From Olleya marilimosa CAM030 (GTDB lineage Bacteria; Bacteroidota; Bacteroidia; Flavobacteriales; Flavobacteriaceae): 64,000 nt of DNA. A model generated the notes under the pieces. That model was given only the letters and a program-made list of their open reading frames with translations. It ran no database searches and was not told the origin of the DNA. The position numbers and the translations under genes were made by a program. The DNA lies in assembly GCF_000518485.1 (NCBI RefSeq), contig NZ_JADR01000002.1, forward strand, positions 62,001 through 126,000, in the 5' to 3' direction. Of the stretch, positions 50,023-60,000 are shown in pieces (the first letter of the stretch is position 1; each line of letters opens with the position of its first letter).

Positions 50023-51390
50023 ATGAAAATCCTTCCTAAATACTATACCGTTATCTTATTAATTTTCACAGTGTTAACTAGCTGTAAAAGTAAAAAAGAA
50101 ACACCTATATCAGATTTCAAATCAGTCAAATTACAATTGACAGACAACCAATTGTTAGACACAATACAAAAACAAACGTTTGATTATTTTTGGGAAGCTT
50201 CAGACCCAAATTCTGGTTTAGCCAGAGAGAGAGTTCACATGGACAACATCTATCCAACCACTCCAATTAACACAGTAACAACTGGAGGAAGTGGGTTTGG
50301 ATTAATGGCTATTTTAGTTGGTGTAGAAAGACAATGGATTACAAGAGAGCAAGCATTGGACAGATACTTAAAAGCTATTACATTTTTAGAGACAGCAGAT
50401 CGCTTTCATGGTGCTTGGCCACATTGGCTAAATGGTGAAACCGGAAAAGTAATTCCCTTTAGTAAAAAAGATAATGGTGGTGATTTAGTAGAAACTTCGT
50501 TTTTAATTCAAGGACTGCTAACGGTTTCTGAATATTTTAAAAATGGAAACCAAAAAGAACAACAATTAGTCAGCAGAATAGACAAATTGTGGAAAGATGT
50601 AGAATGGGATTGGTATACAAAAAACGGAGAAAATGTCCTGTATTGGCACTGGTCACCTGAATATCAATGGGAAATGAATTTCCCTGTTGGAGGCTATAAT
50701 GAATGCTTGATTATGTATGTTTTAGCAGCTGCTTCGCCAACACATCCAATCAAAAAATCAGTATATGACAATGGTTGGGCTAAAAAAGGAGACATTGTAA
50801 CCTCAGAGAGTATGTACGATATTCCATTGGTTCTAAATTATTACGAACACGACGACTCGCCTATAGGACCATTATTCTGGGCACACTACTCCTACCTTGG
50901 TTTAAACCCTAAAATAATTAAAGATAAATATGCAGACTATTGGCAATTAACAACAAATCAGGCTAAGATACATTATCAATATGCTGTTAAAAACCCTAAA
51001 AAATATAAAGGCTATGGAGATAGTCTTTGGGGACTAACTTCTAGCTACTCCATGAAAGGATATTCAGGACACAGACCAGGAGCAGATTTAGGTGTCATCA
51101 GTCCAACTGCAGCGTTATCTTCATTTCCTTACACACCAAAACAAAGTATGCAAATGCTTAGGTACATGTACACTAAACAAGACACTTTAATAGGTAAATA
51201 TGGACCTTATGATGCTTTTAGTTTAGAACACAAATGGTACTTACCAAGATATTTAGCAATTGACCAAGGACCAATACCTGTAATGATAGAAAACTACAGG
51301 ACAGGATTGTTTTGGAAACTTTTTATGGGTAATAAGGGTTTGCAAAGTGGACTCGCCAAATTAGATTTCAGTATCAAAAACTCGATATAA
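50023..51390 (+). CDS. GH144-type (glycoamylase-domain) beta-1,2-glucan hydrolase, first copy
   Basis: 455 residues, lipobox LTSC (Cys21). The PF10091-type domain fills the rest: TTGGSGFGLMAILVGVERQWITREQ, ADRFHGAWPHWLNG, DNGGDLVETSFLIQGLL, YWHWSPEYQW, GYNECLIMYVLAAASPTH, LFWAHYSYLGLNP and AIDQGPIPVMIENYRTGL. These motifs define the family that includes characterised endo-beta-1,2-glucanases and sophorose-releasing enzymes. Acts on the surface or in the periplasm. Start chosen for the signal peptide. 2 bases before the second copy. Confidence 0.88.
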   Translation: MKILPKYYTVILLIFTVLTSCKSKKETPISDFKSVKLQLTDNQLLDTIQKQTFDYFWEASDPNSGLARERVHMDNIYPTTPINTVTTGGSGFGLMAILVGVERQWITREQALDRYLKAITFLETADRFHGAWPHWLNGETGKVIPFSKKDNGGDLVETSFLIQGLLTVSEYFKNGNQKEQQLVSRIDKLWKDVEWDWYTKNGENVLYWHWSPEYQWEMNFPVGGYNECLIMYVLAAASPTHPIKKSVYDNGWAKKGDIVTSESMYDIPLVLNYYEHDDSPIGPLFWAHYSYLGLNPKIIKDKYADYWQLTTNQAKIHYQYAVKNPKKYKGYGDSLWGLTSSYSMKGYSGHRPGADLGVISPTAALSSFPYTPKQSMQMLRYMYTKQDTLIGKYGPYDAFSLEHKWYLPRYLAIDQGPIPVMIENYRTGLFWKLFMGNKGLQSGLAKLDFSIKNSI

Positions 51391-51392
51391 AG

Positions 51393-52754
51393 ATGAAAAA
51401 AACACACCTCATATTACTTACTATAGTGCTACTGTTTTCTTGCGCATCAGACGAAGGTCCTGGCTACCAAGAACCATACATACCAAACAGTAACAATCCA
51501 GTCATCGAGCCCTTAACAGATCAAGAACTAATGGATTTAGTGCAAGAAAAAACCTTTAAATATTTTTGGGATTTTGCAAACTCACCTTCTGGAGCTGCCA
51601 AGGAGCGTTATCATCCAAATAACCCGTCATTAAATCAAAATGTAGTAACAACAGGAGGTAGTGGTTTTGGCTTAATGGCTATTATTATTGGTATTGAAAG
51701 AGGCTATATTACAAGAGACCAAGGCATACAAAGACTAACTACCATACTCGATTTTTTTGAAACCGCAGACCGTTTTCATGGCGCATGGCCACATTGGATT
51801 GATGGAGCCTCAGGACAAGTCATCCCTTTTAGTCCTGAGGATAATGGTGGAGACCTAGTAGAAACAGCATTTTTAGCACAAGGACTAATTTGTGTAAAAG
51901 AATATTTTAAAAACGGACCAACGCAAGAACAAACCTTAGCAAATCAAGCAGATGTCCTTTGGAAAGGTGTAGAATGGGATTGGTACACACAAGGTCAAAA
52001 TAAATTATATTGGCATTGGAGTCCAACAAATCAATTTGCTTTAAACCTAGAGTTAAAAGGCTATAACGAAACACTAATTGCATTTATACTTGGTGCTGCC
52101 TCACCAGAACATAGCATAACAAACTCTGTATACACAGAAGGTTGGGCATCTAATGGAAATATAGCAACTGCCGAAACACAATATAATATCCCAATAATTT
52201 TAGATCATGCAGGATCAGGGACTGGACCTTTATTTTGGGCACACTACTCCTATTTAGGACTAAACCCAACAAATTTATCAGACCAATATGCAAACTATTG
52301 GACTTTAAACAAAAACCACACAGAAATCAATTACGCATATTGCGTAGACAATCCACTAAATTATTTTAAATATGGATCAGATTGTTGGGGTTTAACCGCT
52401 AGCTACTCACGTAATGACGATGGTACCATTGGATATTTAGCACATCAACCAGGAAACGATATTGGAGTAATATCACCAACTGCTGCCATAAGCTCTATAC
52501 CTTATACACCAGAAAAATCTTTAGCAGCAATGCAATTTTTTTATAGTAAAAGTGACATTTTATTAGGTCCAGCTGGTTTTTATGATGCCTTCAGCCCAAA
52601 AGATAATTATTGGGTAGCAGAGGCCTATTTAGCAATTGACCAAGGTCCACAAATAATTATGATTGAAAACTACAGGACAGGTCTGATTTGGAATCTTTTT
52701 ATGCAAAATCAAGACGTACAAAATGGTCTAAACACTTTAGGTTTTAACTATTAA
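51393..52754 (+). CDS. GH144-type (glycoamylase-domain) beta-1,2-glucan hydrolase, second copy
   Basis: 453 residues, lipobox LFSC (Cys17) then ASDEGPG. Same domain as the previous gene with all motifs (TTGGSGFGLMAIIIGIERGYITRD, ADRFHGAWPHWIDG, DNGGDLVETAFLAQGL, WHWSPTNQF, SDCWGLTASYS, AIDQGPQIIMIENYRTGL), yet clearly diverged, so this is an old duplication. Two copies suggest division of labour, for example one endo- and one exo-acting (sophorose-releasing) enzyme. Follows the first copy by 2 bases. Confidence 0.88.
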   Translation: MKKTHLILLTIVLLFSCASDEGPGYQEPYIPNSNNPVIEPLTDQELMDLVQEKTFKYFWDFANSPSGAAKERYHPNNPSLNQNVVTTGGSGFGLMAIIIGIERGYITRDQGIQRLTTILDFFETADRFHGAWPHWIDGASGQVIPFSPEDNGGDLVETAFLAQGLICVKEYFKNGPTQEQTLANQADVLWKGVEWDWYTQGQNKLYWHWSPTNQFALNLELKGYNETLIAFILGAASPEHSITNSVYTEGWASNGNIATAETQYNIPIILDHAGSGTGPLFWAHYSYLGLNPTNLSDQYANYWTLNKNHTEINYAYCVDNPLNYFKYGSDCWGLTASYSRNDDGTIGYLAHQPGNDIGVISPTAAISSIPYTPEKSLAAMQFFYSKSDILLGPAGFYDAFSPKDNYWVAEAYLAIDQGPQIIMIENYRTGLIWNLFMQNQDVQNGLNTLGFNY

Positions 52755-52765
52755 AATCATTAAAA

Positions 52766-53557
52766 ATGAAATTAAAAATAATACTACTAATTCTTTTTGT
52801 AAGCTTTAATACAATCCTTAATGCACAAACCGAAGCTTTTACAGAACAATCCTATATCAAAGATAATGATACCTTAAATTATAGGCTATTATTACCAAAA
52901 GATTTTACCAAGGACAAACAATACCCAGTTGTTTTGTTTCTTCATGGTGCAGGAGAGCGTGGTAACGACAACCAAAAACAACTAGCACATGGCAGTAAAT
53001 TATTTTTAAGTCAAACAGCTAGAGACTCTTTTCCTGCAATAGTAATTTTTCCACAATGTCCAAAAAATGACTATTGGGCTAATGCAGAGGTAGACAGGAC
53101 TACCTATCCTTTAACTATTACGTTTCCATCTGACCTTCCTCCTACTAATGCATTAAATTTAGTTATGCATTTAATGGAAGATATAACTCAAAAACCTTAT
53201 GTAAATAAAGACCAAATATATGTTGGAGGTCTTTCAATGGGTGGCATGGGAACCTTTGAAATTCTTTACAGAAAACCAGACCTTTTTGCAGCAGCTATAG
53301 CTATTTGTGGTGGTGGTAATCCAAGTACCGCAAAATTATTTGCCAAAAAAGTACCAATGTCCATTTATCATGGCGCAAAGGATGATGTGGTAAAACCTCA
53401 ACTATCCTTAGCGATGGTTAACGCTATTTTAGAAGCAGGTGGCACACCAAACTTTACATTATACGCTAAAGACAATCACAATAGTTGGGACTCAACTTTT
53501 GCTGAAACAGAATTATTATCATGGCTATTCTCTAATACAAAATTAAAAAATGAATAA
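52766..53557 (+). CDS. Secreted alpha/beta-hydrolase (esterase/PHB-depolymerase-like)
   Basis: 263 residues, signal peptide cut near LNAQT (about 18-22). The alpha/beta-hydrolase fold is marked by the oxyanion region PVVLFLHGAGERGNDN, nucleophile Ser157 in GGLSMGGMG, a candidate acid at Asp206/207 (HGAKDDVVK) and His238 in KDNHNSW. It resembles esterases of the CE1/PHB-depolymerase kind more than peptidases. In this locus it might remove an acyl substituent (for example succinyl or acetyl) from the glucan. Its end overlaps the GH3 start by 8 bases. Confidence 0.85.
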   Translation: MKLKIILLILFVSFNTILNAQTEAFTEQSYIKDNDTLNYRLLLPKDFTKDKQYPVVLFLHGAGERGNDNQKQLAHGSKLFLSQTARDSFPAIVIFPQCPKNDYWANAEVDRTTYPLTITFPSDLPPTNALNLVMHLMEDITQKPYVNKDQIYVGGLSMGGMGTFEILYRKPDLFAAAIAICGGGNPSTAKLFAKKVPMSIYHGAKDDVVKPQLSLAMVNAILEAGGTPNFTLYAKDNHNSWDSTFAETELLSWLFSNTKLKNE

Positions 53558-55865
53558 ACTATTTAACTTAAAAACAGCAACTATAGTATTAGTTACTGCA
53601 ACCCTTTTTTCTTGCAATACTAATAGTAATTCAACAAAAAAAAATTCAGAAAACCCTTTTGAAGCACAAGTAGATTCCATCCTAAATTTAATGACTATTG
53701 AAGAAAAGCTTGGTCAATTAAATCTACCATCATCTGGAGATATTACTACAGGAGCATCTGAAAGTTCAAATGTTGCAAAAAACATTGAAGATGGTAAAGT
53801 TGGAGGTCTTTTCAATATAAAAACAGTCGAGAAAATTAGAGAAGTTCAAAAAATAGCTGTCGAGAAAAGCAGATTAGGTATCCCTTTAATTTTTGGAATG
53901 GACGTTATACACGGTTACAAAACAACATTTCCAATTCCATTAGGGTTATCTGCAAGTTGGGACATGGAAATGATTGAGAAAACAGCAAGAGTTGCAGCTA
54001 CTGAAGCTAGTGCAGATGGAATAAACTGGACCTTCTCTCCTATGGTAGATATCTCAAGAGATGCACGTTGGGGAAGAGTGTCTGAAGGTAGTGGAGAGGA
54101 CACGTATTACGGAAGTCAAGTAGCACGAGCAATGGTAAGAGGTTACCAACAAAACGATTTAACTGCTAATAACACATTATTATCTTGTGTTAAACATTTT
54201 GCGCTTTATGGAGCCTCAGAAGCTGGAAGAGATTATAATACTGTAGACATGAGTCGCATTAGAATGTATAACGAATATCTTCCTCCATATAAAGCAGCAA
54301 TTGATGAAGGTGTTGGATCTGTAATGGCATCATTTAACGAAGTAGATGGTGTTCCTGCTACAGGAAATAAGTGGCTTTTAACGGACTTGCTAAGAGATGA
54401 TTGGGGATTTGATGGCTTTGTAGTAACAGATTACACAGGTATAGAAGAAATGGTTTATCATGGTGTTGGAGATTTACAACAAGTATCTGCACAATCACTA
54501 AAAGCTGGTTCTGATATGGATATGGTTGCCGAAGGGTTTTTAAACACACTTAAACAATCTTTAGAAGATGGTAAAGTATCTATAAACGATATTGACACTG
54601 CTGTTAAACGCATTTTAACAGCTAAATATCAATTAGGATTATTTGATGACCCATACAAGTATTGTGATGTAAATAGAGCTAAAACTGAAATTTTTACTCA
54701 AGAAAATAGAGATTTTGCGCGTACAGTAGGTGCAGAATCTATGGTGCTTTTAAAAAATGAAAATCAAACATTACCATTAAAAAAATCTAGCACTATTGCT
54801 TTAATTGGTCCTTTAGCTAATACAAGCGTCAATATGGCTGGTACTTGGAGCGTGGCAACGGATCAAGAAAAATCTAAAACAGTTTTAGACGGTTTAAAAT
54901 CGGTAGTTACCGATAAAGCTAATATTTTATACGCTAAAGGAAGTAACGTAGATTACGATTTAGAACTTGAAAAAAGAGCTACCATGTTTGGAAAAGATAT
55001 TCCGCGTGATGACAGAACAGATAAACAATTATTAGACGAAGCGTTGGCTATAGCCAAAAAAGCAGATGTTATTGTAGCAACATTAGGAGAAACAGCCGAG
55101 TTTAGTGGAGAAAGCAGTAGTCGTACAAATTTAGAAATTCCGCAAGCTCAAAAAGATTTGCTAAACGCCTTATTAAAAACAGGCAAACCTGTTATCTTAG
55201 TTCTTTTTACAGGTAGACCACTAGTTTTAGTCGAAGAAAACGATACCGTTCCTGCTATATTAAATGTATGGTTTCCTGGTAGTGAAGCTGGACTATCCAT
55301 AGCAGATGTTTTATTTGGAGATGTTAATCCGTCAGGAAAACTAACAGCTACATTCCCAAGAAACGTAGGTCAAATTCCGATTTTTTATAACCATAAAAAC
55401 ACAGGAAGACCTTTAGGAAACAAAGAAGGTAAATTTGAAAAATTTAAAAGTAATTATATAGACGTCAGAAACGAACCTTTATACCCTTTTGGTTATGGTT
55501 TAAGCTATACCACATTTGAATATAGCAATCTAAAACTTGACCAAACCTCTATCAGTATGGATGGAAAAATCAACATAACTGTAGACGTAACAAACACTGG
55601 AAATTATGATGGAAAAGAAGTCGTACAATTATATATTAGAGATGTTGTAGGCTCTGTAACTAGACCTGTAAAGGAGTTAAAAGGATTTAAAAAAGCATTT
55701 ATCAAAAAAGGTGAAACTCAAACAGTAAGTTTTGATATTTCTGTAGAAGATTTAAAGTTTTATAATTACGATTTAGATTTTGTGGCTGAACCTGGTGATT
55801 TTGAGGTTTTTGTAGGCACAAATTCGGATGCATCCTTAAAGACTTCTTTTAAATTAACTAAATAA
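53550..55865 (+). CDS. GH3 beta-glucosidase (BglX-type)
   Basis: 771 residues, lipobox LFSC (Cys22). Full GH3 architecture: N-terminal barrel with EEKLGQLNLP, GMDVIHGYKTTFP, VKHFALYG and the nucleophile Asp294 in VVTDYTG; then the alpha/beta sandwich (FTGRPLVL, NVWFPGSEAGLSIADVLFGDVNPSGKL) and the C-terminal fibronectin-like domain (TVDVTNTGNYDGKEVVQLYI). It removes terminal glucose from beta-linked oligosaccharides. In the beta-1,2-glucan loci of Bacteroides a GH3 of this type acts on sophoro-oligosaccharides. Overlaps the esterase gene by 8 bases; the two are coupled. Confidence 0.93.
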   Translation: MNKLFNLKTATIVLVTATLFSCNTNSNSTKKNSENPFEAQVDSILNLMTIEEKLGQLNLPSSGDITTGASESSNVAKNIEDGKVGGLFNIKTVEKIREVQKIAVEKSRLGIPLIFGMDVIHGYKTTFPIPLGLSASWDMEMIEKTARVAATEASADGINWTFSPMVDISRDARWGRVSEGSGEDTYYGSQVARAMVRGYQQNDLTANNTLLSCVKHFALYGASEAGRDYNTVDMSRIRMYNEYLPPYKAAIDEGVGSVMASFNEVDGVPATGNKWLLTDLLRDDWGFDGFVVTDYTGIEEMVYHGVGDLQQVSAQSLKAGSDMDMVAEGFLNTLKQSLEDGKVSINDIDTAVKRILTAKYQLGLFDDPYKYCDVNRAKTEIFTQENRDFARTVGAESMVLLKNENQTLPLKKSSTIALIGPLANTSVNMAGTWSVATDQEKSKTVLDGLKSVVTDKANILYAKGSNVDYDLELEKRATMFGKDIPRDDRTDKQLLDEALAIAKKADVIVATLGETAEFSGESSSRTNLEIPQAQKDLLNALLKTGKPVILVLFTGRPLVLVEENDTVPAILNVWFPGSEAGLSIADVLFGDVNPSGKLTATFPRNVGQIPIFYNHKNTGRPLGNKEGKFEKFKSNYIDVRNEPLYPFGYGLSYTTFEYSNLKLDQTSISMDGKINITVDVTNTGNYDGKEVVQLYIRDVVGSVTRPVKELKGFKKAFIKKGETQTVSFDISVEDLKFYNYDLDFVAEPGDFEVFVGTNSDASLKTSFKLTK

Positions 55866-55874
55866 TTTTCAACC

Positions 55875-57983
55875 ATGAAAAAAACAATAGTTACTCTATT
55901 ATTAGGTTTGATTTTTGTAGGATTGAATGCACAAGACATGTATTCGCCTTCAAAAAATATTAAAGTAACTTTTAATATCAATAAAAAAGGACAGCCAACT
56001 TATCAGGTCAATTATAAAAATAATCCAGTTGTTTTACCTAGTATAATGGGTCTATCCATTAAAGATGCTAATAACTTAACTAATGATTTTGAAGTTACTA
56101 AAACAGAGACCCTTTCTTTTTCTGAATCTTGGCAACCTGTTTTAGGAGAGCAGTCTTCAATTTTAAATAAGTACAATCAAACTAGAATATTTTTAAATCA
56201 AAAAAACACCAATAATAAGCTAAACATTGTATTTAAAATTTATGATGAAGGTGTCGCTTTCAGATATGAGTTTCCGTTGGATAAGACTGTAAAATACTTT
56301 ACTATTTCTAACGAGAACACACAATTTAATCTAACAGGTAACCATACCGTATTTTGGATTCCTGGAGATTATGACAGTCAAGAATATGCTTATAATAAAA
56401 CTAAAATCTCAGACATTGATAATTCAAAAATAGACTTAAACAATGGTGTTGGATTAAAATCTATTACTAGTCAATATCGTGTGCAATCACCATTAATGCT
56501 TAAATCTAGTGATGGCTTATATATTAATATTTTTGAAGCAGCTGTAGTTAACTATCCAATAATGCACTTGGATGTTGATGTTAAAAACTTTCAATTTACT
56601 TCTAACTTAGTGCCAAATGCATTAGGAGATAAAGCCTATTTAAGAACACCTTCTGTATCACCATGGCGAACAATAATGGTTAGTGATGATGCTAGAGATA
56701 TTGTTAGTTCTAAAATGATATTAAATCTAAATGAGCCTAATAAAATCGAAGACACATCATGGATTAAACCTATGAAATATGTAGGGATTTGGTGGGAAAT
56801 GCATGTAGGATTATCCACTTGGGATTATGCAGGAAGTCAAAACGCTCAAAACGCTGGAACTGCATTTGGTGAAATGATTCCCTCCGGAAAACATGGAGCT
56901 ACAACAGAGAATACTAAAAAATATATTGATTTTGCTGCTAAACATGGTTTTGATGGTGTTTTAGTTGAGGGTTGGAATACTGGCTGGGAAGACTGGTATG
57001 GCAAATGGAAAGAGGATGTATTTGATTTTACAACACCTTATCCTGATTTTGATATTGAAGCAATTTCAAAATACGCTAAGTCTAAAGGTGTTAAAATGAT
57101 AATGCATAACGAAACCTCTGGATCTGTTGCAAATTATGAACGGTATTTAGATCGTGCATTCACGTTAATGCAAACGTATGGTTATCCTGCTGTTAAAACA
57201 GGATACGTCGGAAAAATAATTCCGCGAGGCGAGTTTCATGATGGACAAACCATGGTTAATCACTTTAATTTTGTCGCACAACGTGCTGCAGATTTTAAAA
57301 TTATGATTAATTCCCACGAAAGTGTTAGACCTACAGGATACCATAGGACGTATCCAAACTACATTGCTGCAGAAGCTGCTAGAGGAAATGAATTTAATGC
57401 ATGGAGCAATGGTAATCCACCAGATCACGAAACCATTTTACCTTTTACACGTTTATTGGGTGGTCCAATGGATTATACTCCTGGTATTTTTGAAATTAAA
57501 ATGAATGCTTACGATAGCACTAAAACAGAACAAGTACATACCACTTTAGCAAAGCAACTAGCCTTATATGTTACTATGTATTCACCTTTACAAATGGCAG
57601 CTGACTTGCCTGAAAATTATCAAAAACACCTAGACGCATTTCAGTTTATAGTTGATGTACCATTGGATTGGCAAAACTCTATTTACTTAGAAGCAGAACC
57701 AGGAGAATATCTAACAGTAGTCCGAAAAGACAAACATACAGACAACTGGTTTTTAGGCGCTATAACTAATAAAGACCCTAGAAAAACAAGTATCTCTTTA
57801 GATTTTTTAACTGCCGGAAAAAAGTACAAAGCAACGCTGTATCTAGACGGTAAAGATGCAGATTGGAAAGACAACCCTAAAAGCTATCAAATAATAACTA
57901 AAGAAGTCACTAGCAAATCTGACTTAAAGTTAAAGCTGGCTCCTGGTGGAGGAGCTGCAATTAGCTTTGAATTGATAGACTAA
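55875..57983 (+). CDS. GH97 family glycosidase, inverting (SusB-like) type
   Basis: 702 residues, signal peptide cut near LNAQD. N-terminal beta-sandwich with FNINKKGQPTYQVNY; catalytic barrel with GFDGVLVEGWNTGWEDW, MIMHNETSG, VKTGYVGKIIPRGEFH, MINSHESVRPTG and GGPMDYTPG. The two Glu positions of the inverting SusB alpha-glucosidase (in HNETSG and NSHESVRPTG) appear to be kept, while the retaining-type Asp nucleophile is absent. So alpha-glucosidase is more likely than alpha-galactosidase. An alpha-acting enzyme in an otherwise beta-glucan locus is odd. 9 bases after the GH3 gene. Confidence 0.88.
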   Translation: MKKTIVTLLLGLIFVGLNAQDMYSPSKNIKVTFNINKKGQPTYQVNYKNNPVVLPSIMGLSIKDANNLTNDFEVTKTETLSFSESWQPVLGEQSSILNKYNQTRIFLNQKNTNNKLNIVFKIYDEGVAFRYEFPLDKTVKYFTISNENTQFNLTGNHTVFWIPGDYDSQEYAYNKTKISDIDNSKIDLNNGVGLKSITSQYRVQSPLMLKSSDGLYINIFEAAVVNYPIMHLDVDVKNFQFTSNLVPNALGDKAYLRTPSVSPWRTIMVSDDARDIVSSKMILNLNEPNKIEDTSWIKPMKYVGIWWEMHVGLSTWDYAGSQNAQNAGTAFGEMIPSGKHGATTENTKKYIDFAAKHGFDGVLVEGWNTGWEDWYGKWKEDVFDFTTPYPDFDIEAISKYAKSKGVKMIMHNETSGSVANYERYLDRAFTLMQTYGYPAVKTGYVGKIIPRGEFHDGQTMVNHFNFVAQRAADFKIMINSHESVRPTGYHRTYPNYIAAEAARGNEFNAWSNGNPPDHETILPFTRLLGGPMDYTPGIFEIKMNAYDSTKTEQVHTTLAKQLALYVTMYSPLQMAADLPENYQKHLDAFQFIVDVPLDWQNSIYLEAEPGEYLTVVRKDKHTDNWFLGAITNKDPRKTSISLDFLTAGKKYKATLYLDGKDADWKDNPKSYQIITKEVTSKSDLKLKLAPGGGAAISFELID

Positions 57984-58004
57984 TACATATAAGACAACAG
58001 ATTT

Positions 58005-59861
58005 ATGCAAAAAACAAATATAAATATGAGAAGCCTATTGCTTTTACTAATAGCAACAGTAATTTTTTCTTGTAAATTAGAAAAAGACAATCAAACAACA
58101 GAGTCTTTAAACGCTAATAATGGTAATAAAAGAGATTACAAAACCTATTGTAACCCAGTAGATATTGATTATTCATACATGTCACATTACAGAGCAGAAA
58201 ATAAAGTGTCTTACCGTTCTGGTGCAGATCCTGCTTTAGTTAATTTTAAAGGCAAGTATTACATGTTTGTCACACGATCTCATGGCTATTGGATGAGTGA
58301 TGATATGAGTAATTGGACATTTATTACACCTCAAAACTGGTATTTTAAAGGAAGTAACGCTCCTGCAGCAGCTGTAAAAGACGGTAAAATAATAGTCTAT
58401 GGCGATCCGTCTGGAAGAGGTCCAATTATAGAAACTGATAATCCTGAGTTAGGTGACTGGAAAACAAAGTATGCGGTTTTAAATCCTCCTGGTGGCATTC
58501 AAGATCCAGATTTATTTGTGGACGACGATGGTAAAGTATATTTATACGAGGAGTCCTCTAACCTATATCCAATTCGTGTGGTTGAGCTTGATGCTGATAA
58601 CTATTACGTTCCAAAAGGAGAGCAACAAGACTTGTTTAATTTACATCCTGATAAATATGGTTGGGAGCGTTTTGGACAAGACCATAAATCAGACATCAAG
58701 CCTTATTTAGAGGGTCCTTGGATGGTAAAACATAATGACACCTACTATCTAGAATATGGTGCACCAGGAACACAATGGAATGTTTATGCAGATGGTGTCC
58801 GAACTAGTAAAAGTCCGTTTGGTCCTTTTGAGTATGCACCTTACAACCCTATATCATACAAACCTGGTGGTTTTTTAAAAGGTTCAGGACATGGAAGCAC
58901 AGTTAAAGACAATAATGGTAATTATTGGCATTATGCAACTATGGCTATTTCTGTTAATTATAAATTTGAACGTAGAATAGGCATGTATCCTGCAGGTTTT
59001 GAAGACAATGGTCAAATGTATGTTAATACTGCTTATGGTGATTACCCACACTTTTTGCCTGACACAAAGGTGGACAAGCATAAAGAGCGTTTTACAGGTT
59101 GGATGCTATTATCCTACAACAAACCTGTGACTACAAATTCTGGATTAGTAACTAAAGAGATAAATGTTGTAGATGAAAGTGACAGTGGTTATATGTTAGG
59201 ACAGATTAGAGAGTTTGATATTTCTAAAATTAATGATGAAGAAATAAGGTCTTATTGGGTATCTGAGGTCAATGACGATTCTATTTACGTACAGGTAGAT
59301 TTAGAAAAGAAAATGAGCATTAAAGCCATTCAAATTAATTTTCAAGATTTTAATAGCGATATATATGGTAGACCAGACGATTTAAGACAGCAATTTGTTA
59401 TTGAAGGGTCAATTGATGGTAAATCTTGGCAAACCATCTCAGACTACTCAAAAAACACTCGTGACATGCCTCATGGTTATATAGAATTAAACAAACCTAT
59501 GAATGCAAGATATGTTAGATACAATCATGTGTATTGTAGCAATAAATACTTGTCAATTTCAGAATTTAGAATTTTTGGAAATGGTTTTGAAGCTGTACCG
59601 CAAACACCAGCTAATTTTAAAGTAGAACGACAAGAGGATCGCAGAAACACCAATTTAACTTGGGACAAGGTAGACAATGCAACTGGTTATGTTATTTATT
59701 GGGGAATTTCAAAAGATAAATTAAACCTTTCTGCTTTAATGTACGATTCACCTAATTACGAATTAAGAGCATTAACAACAGACCAAAGTTATTATTATCA
59801 AGTAGAAGCTTTTAATGAAAATGGAATTTCTGCTAAAAGTGAAATCATATTTACAGAATAG
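58005..59861 (+). CDS. GH43-family glycosidase lipoprotein with discoidin and FN3 domains
   Basis: 618 residues; the lipobox is IFSC. Met8 (58026) could be the true start. GH43 five-bladed propeller (about 48-360) with Asp75 in SGADPALV, Asp167 in GIQDPDLF and Glu236 in YLEGPWM, the usual catalytic triad. An F5/8 type C (discoidin) domain follows (about 400-530, YWVSEVNDDSIYVQVDL, YVRYNHVYC), then an FN3 domain (about 535-618, PQTPANFKVERQED). The subfamily cannot be told. It may clip a pentose or galactose side residue. Last gene of the locus, with a terminator behind it. Confidence 0.85.
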   Translation: MQKTNINMRSLLLLLIATVIFSCKLEKDNQTTESLNANNGNKRDYKTYCNPVDIDYSYMSHYRAENKVSYRSGADPALVNFKGKYYMFVTRSHGYWMSDDMSNWTFITPQNWYFKGSNAPAAAVKDGKIIVYGDPSGRGPIIETDNPELGDWKTKYAVLNPPGGIQDPDLFVDDDGKVYLYEESSNLYPIRVVELDADNYYVPKGEQQDLFNLHPDKYGWERFGQDHKSDIKPYLEGPWMVKHNDTYYLEYGAPGTQWNVYADGVRTSKSPFGPFEYAPYNPISYKPGGFLKGSGHGSTVKDNNGNYWHYATMAISVNYKFERRIGMYPAGFEDNGQMYVNTAYGDYPHFLPDTKVDKHKERFTGWMLLSYNKPVTTNSGLVTKEINVVDESDSGYMLGQIREFDISKINDEEIRSYWVSEVNDDSIYVQVDLEKKMSIKAIQINFQDFNSDIYGRPDDLRQQFVIEGSIDGKSWQTISDYSKNTRDMPHGYIELNKPMNARYVRYNHVYCSNKYLSISEFRIFGNGFEAVPQTPANFKVERQEDRRNTNLTWDKVDNATGYVIYWGISKDKLNLSALMYDSPNYELRALTTDQSYYYQVEAFNENGISAKSEIIFTE

Positions 59862-59886
59862 TTTATCACTTAAAAAGTTTAAAAAA

Positions 59887-59911
59887 GCCACTAATTATAG
59901 TGGCTTTTTTT
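59887..59911 (+). terminator. Terminator of the polysaccharide locus
   Basis: Seven-bp stem GCCACTA / TAGTGGC (59887-59893 with 59898-59904), loop of 4 and a run of T's, about 26 bases after the GH43 stop. Confidence 0.87.
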
Positions 59912-60000
59912 ATGTCTTCTACTTTAGCATTCTAAACACTTCTATTAATTAGCTTTAATCAATAACGCTAGAGCAATCTAAATCAACACTATAAACAAAA

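Noticed and set aside
40620-59861. Laminarin (beta-1,3-glucan) utilization locus
   Set aside because: No GH16, GH17, GH30 or GH149 gene is present; two GH144-type enzymes fit beta-1,2-glucan better, though the LamG-type binder alone could suggest laminarin.
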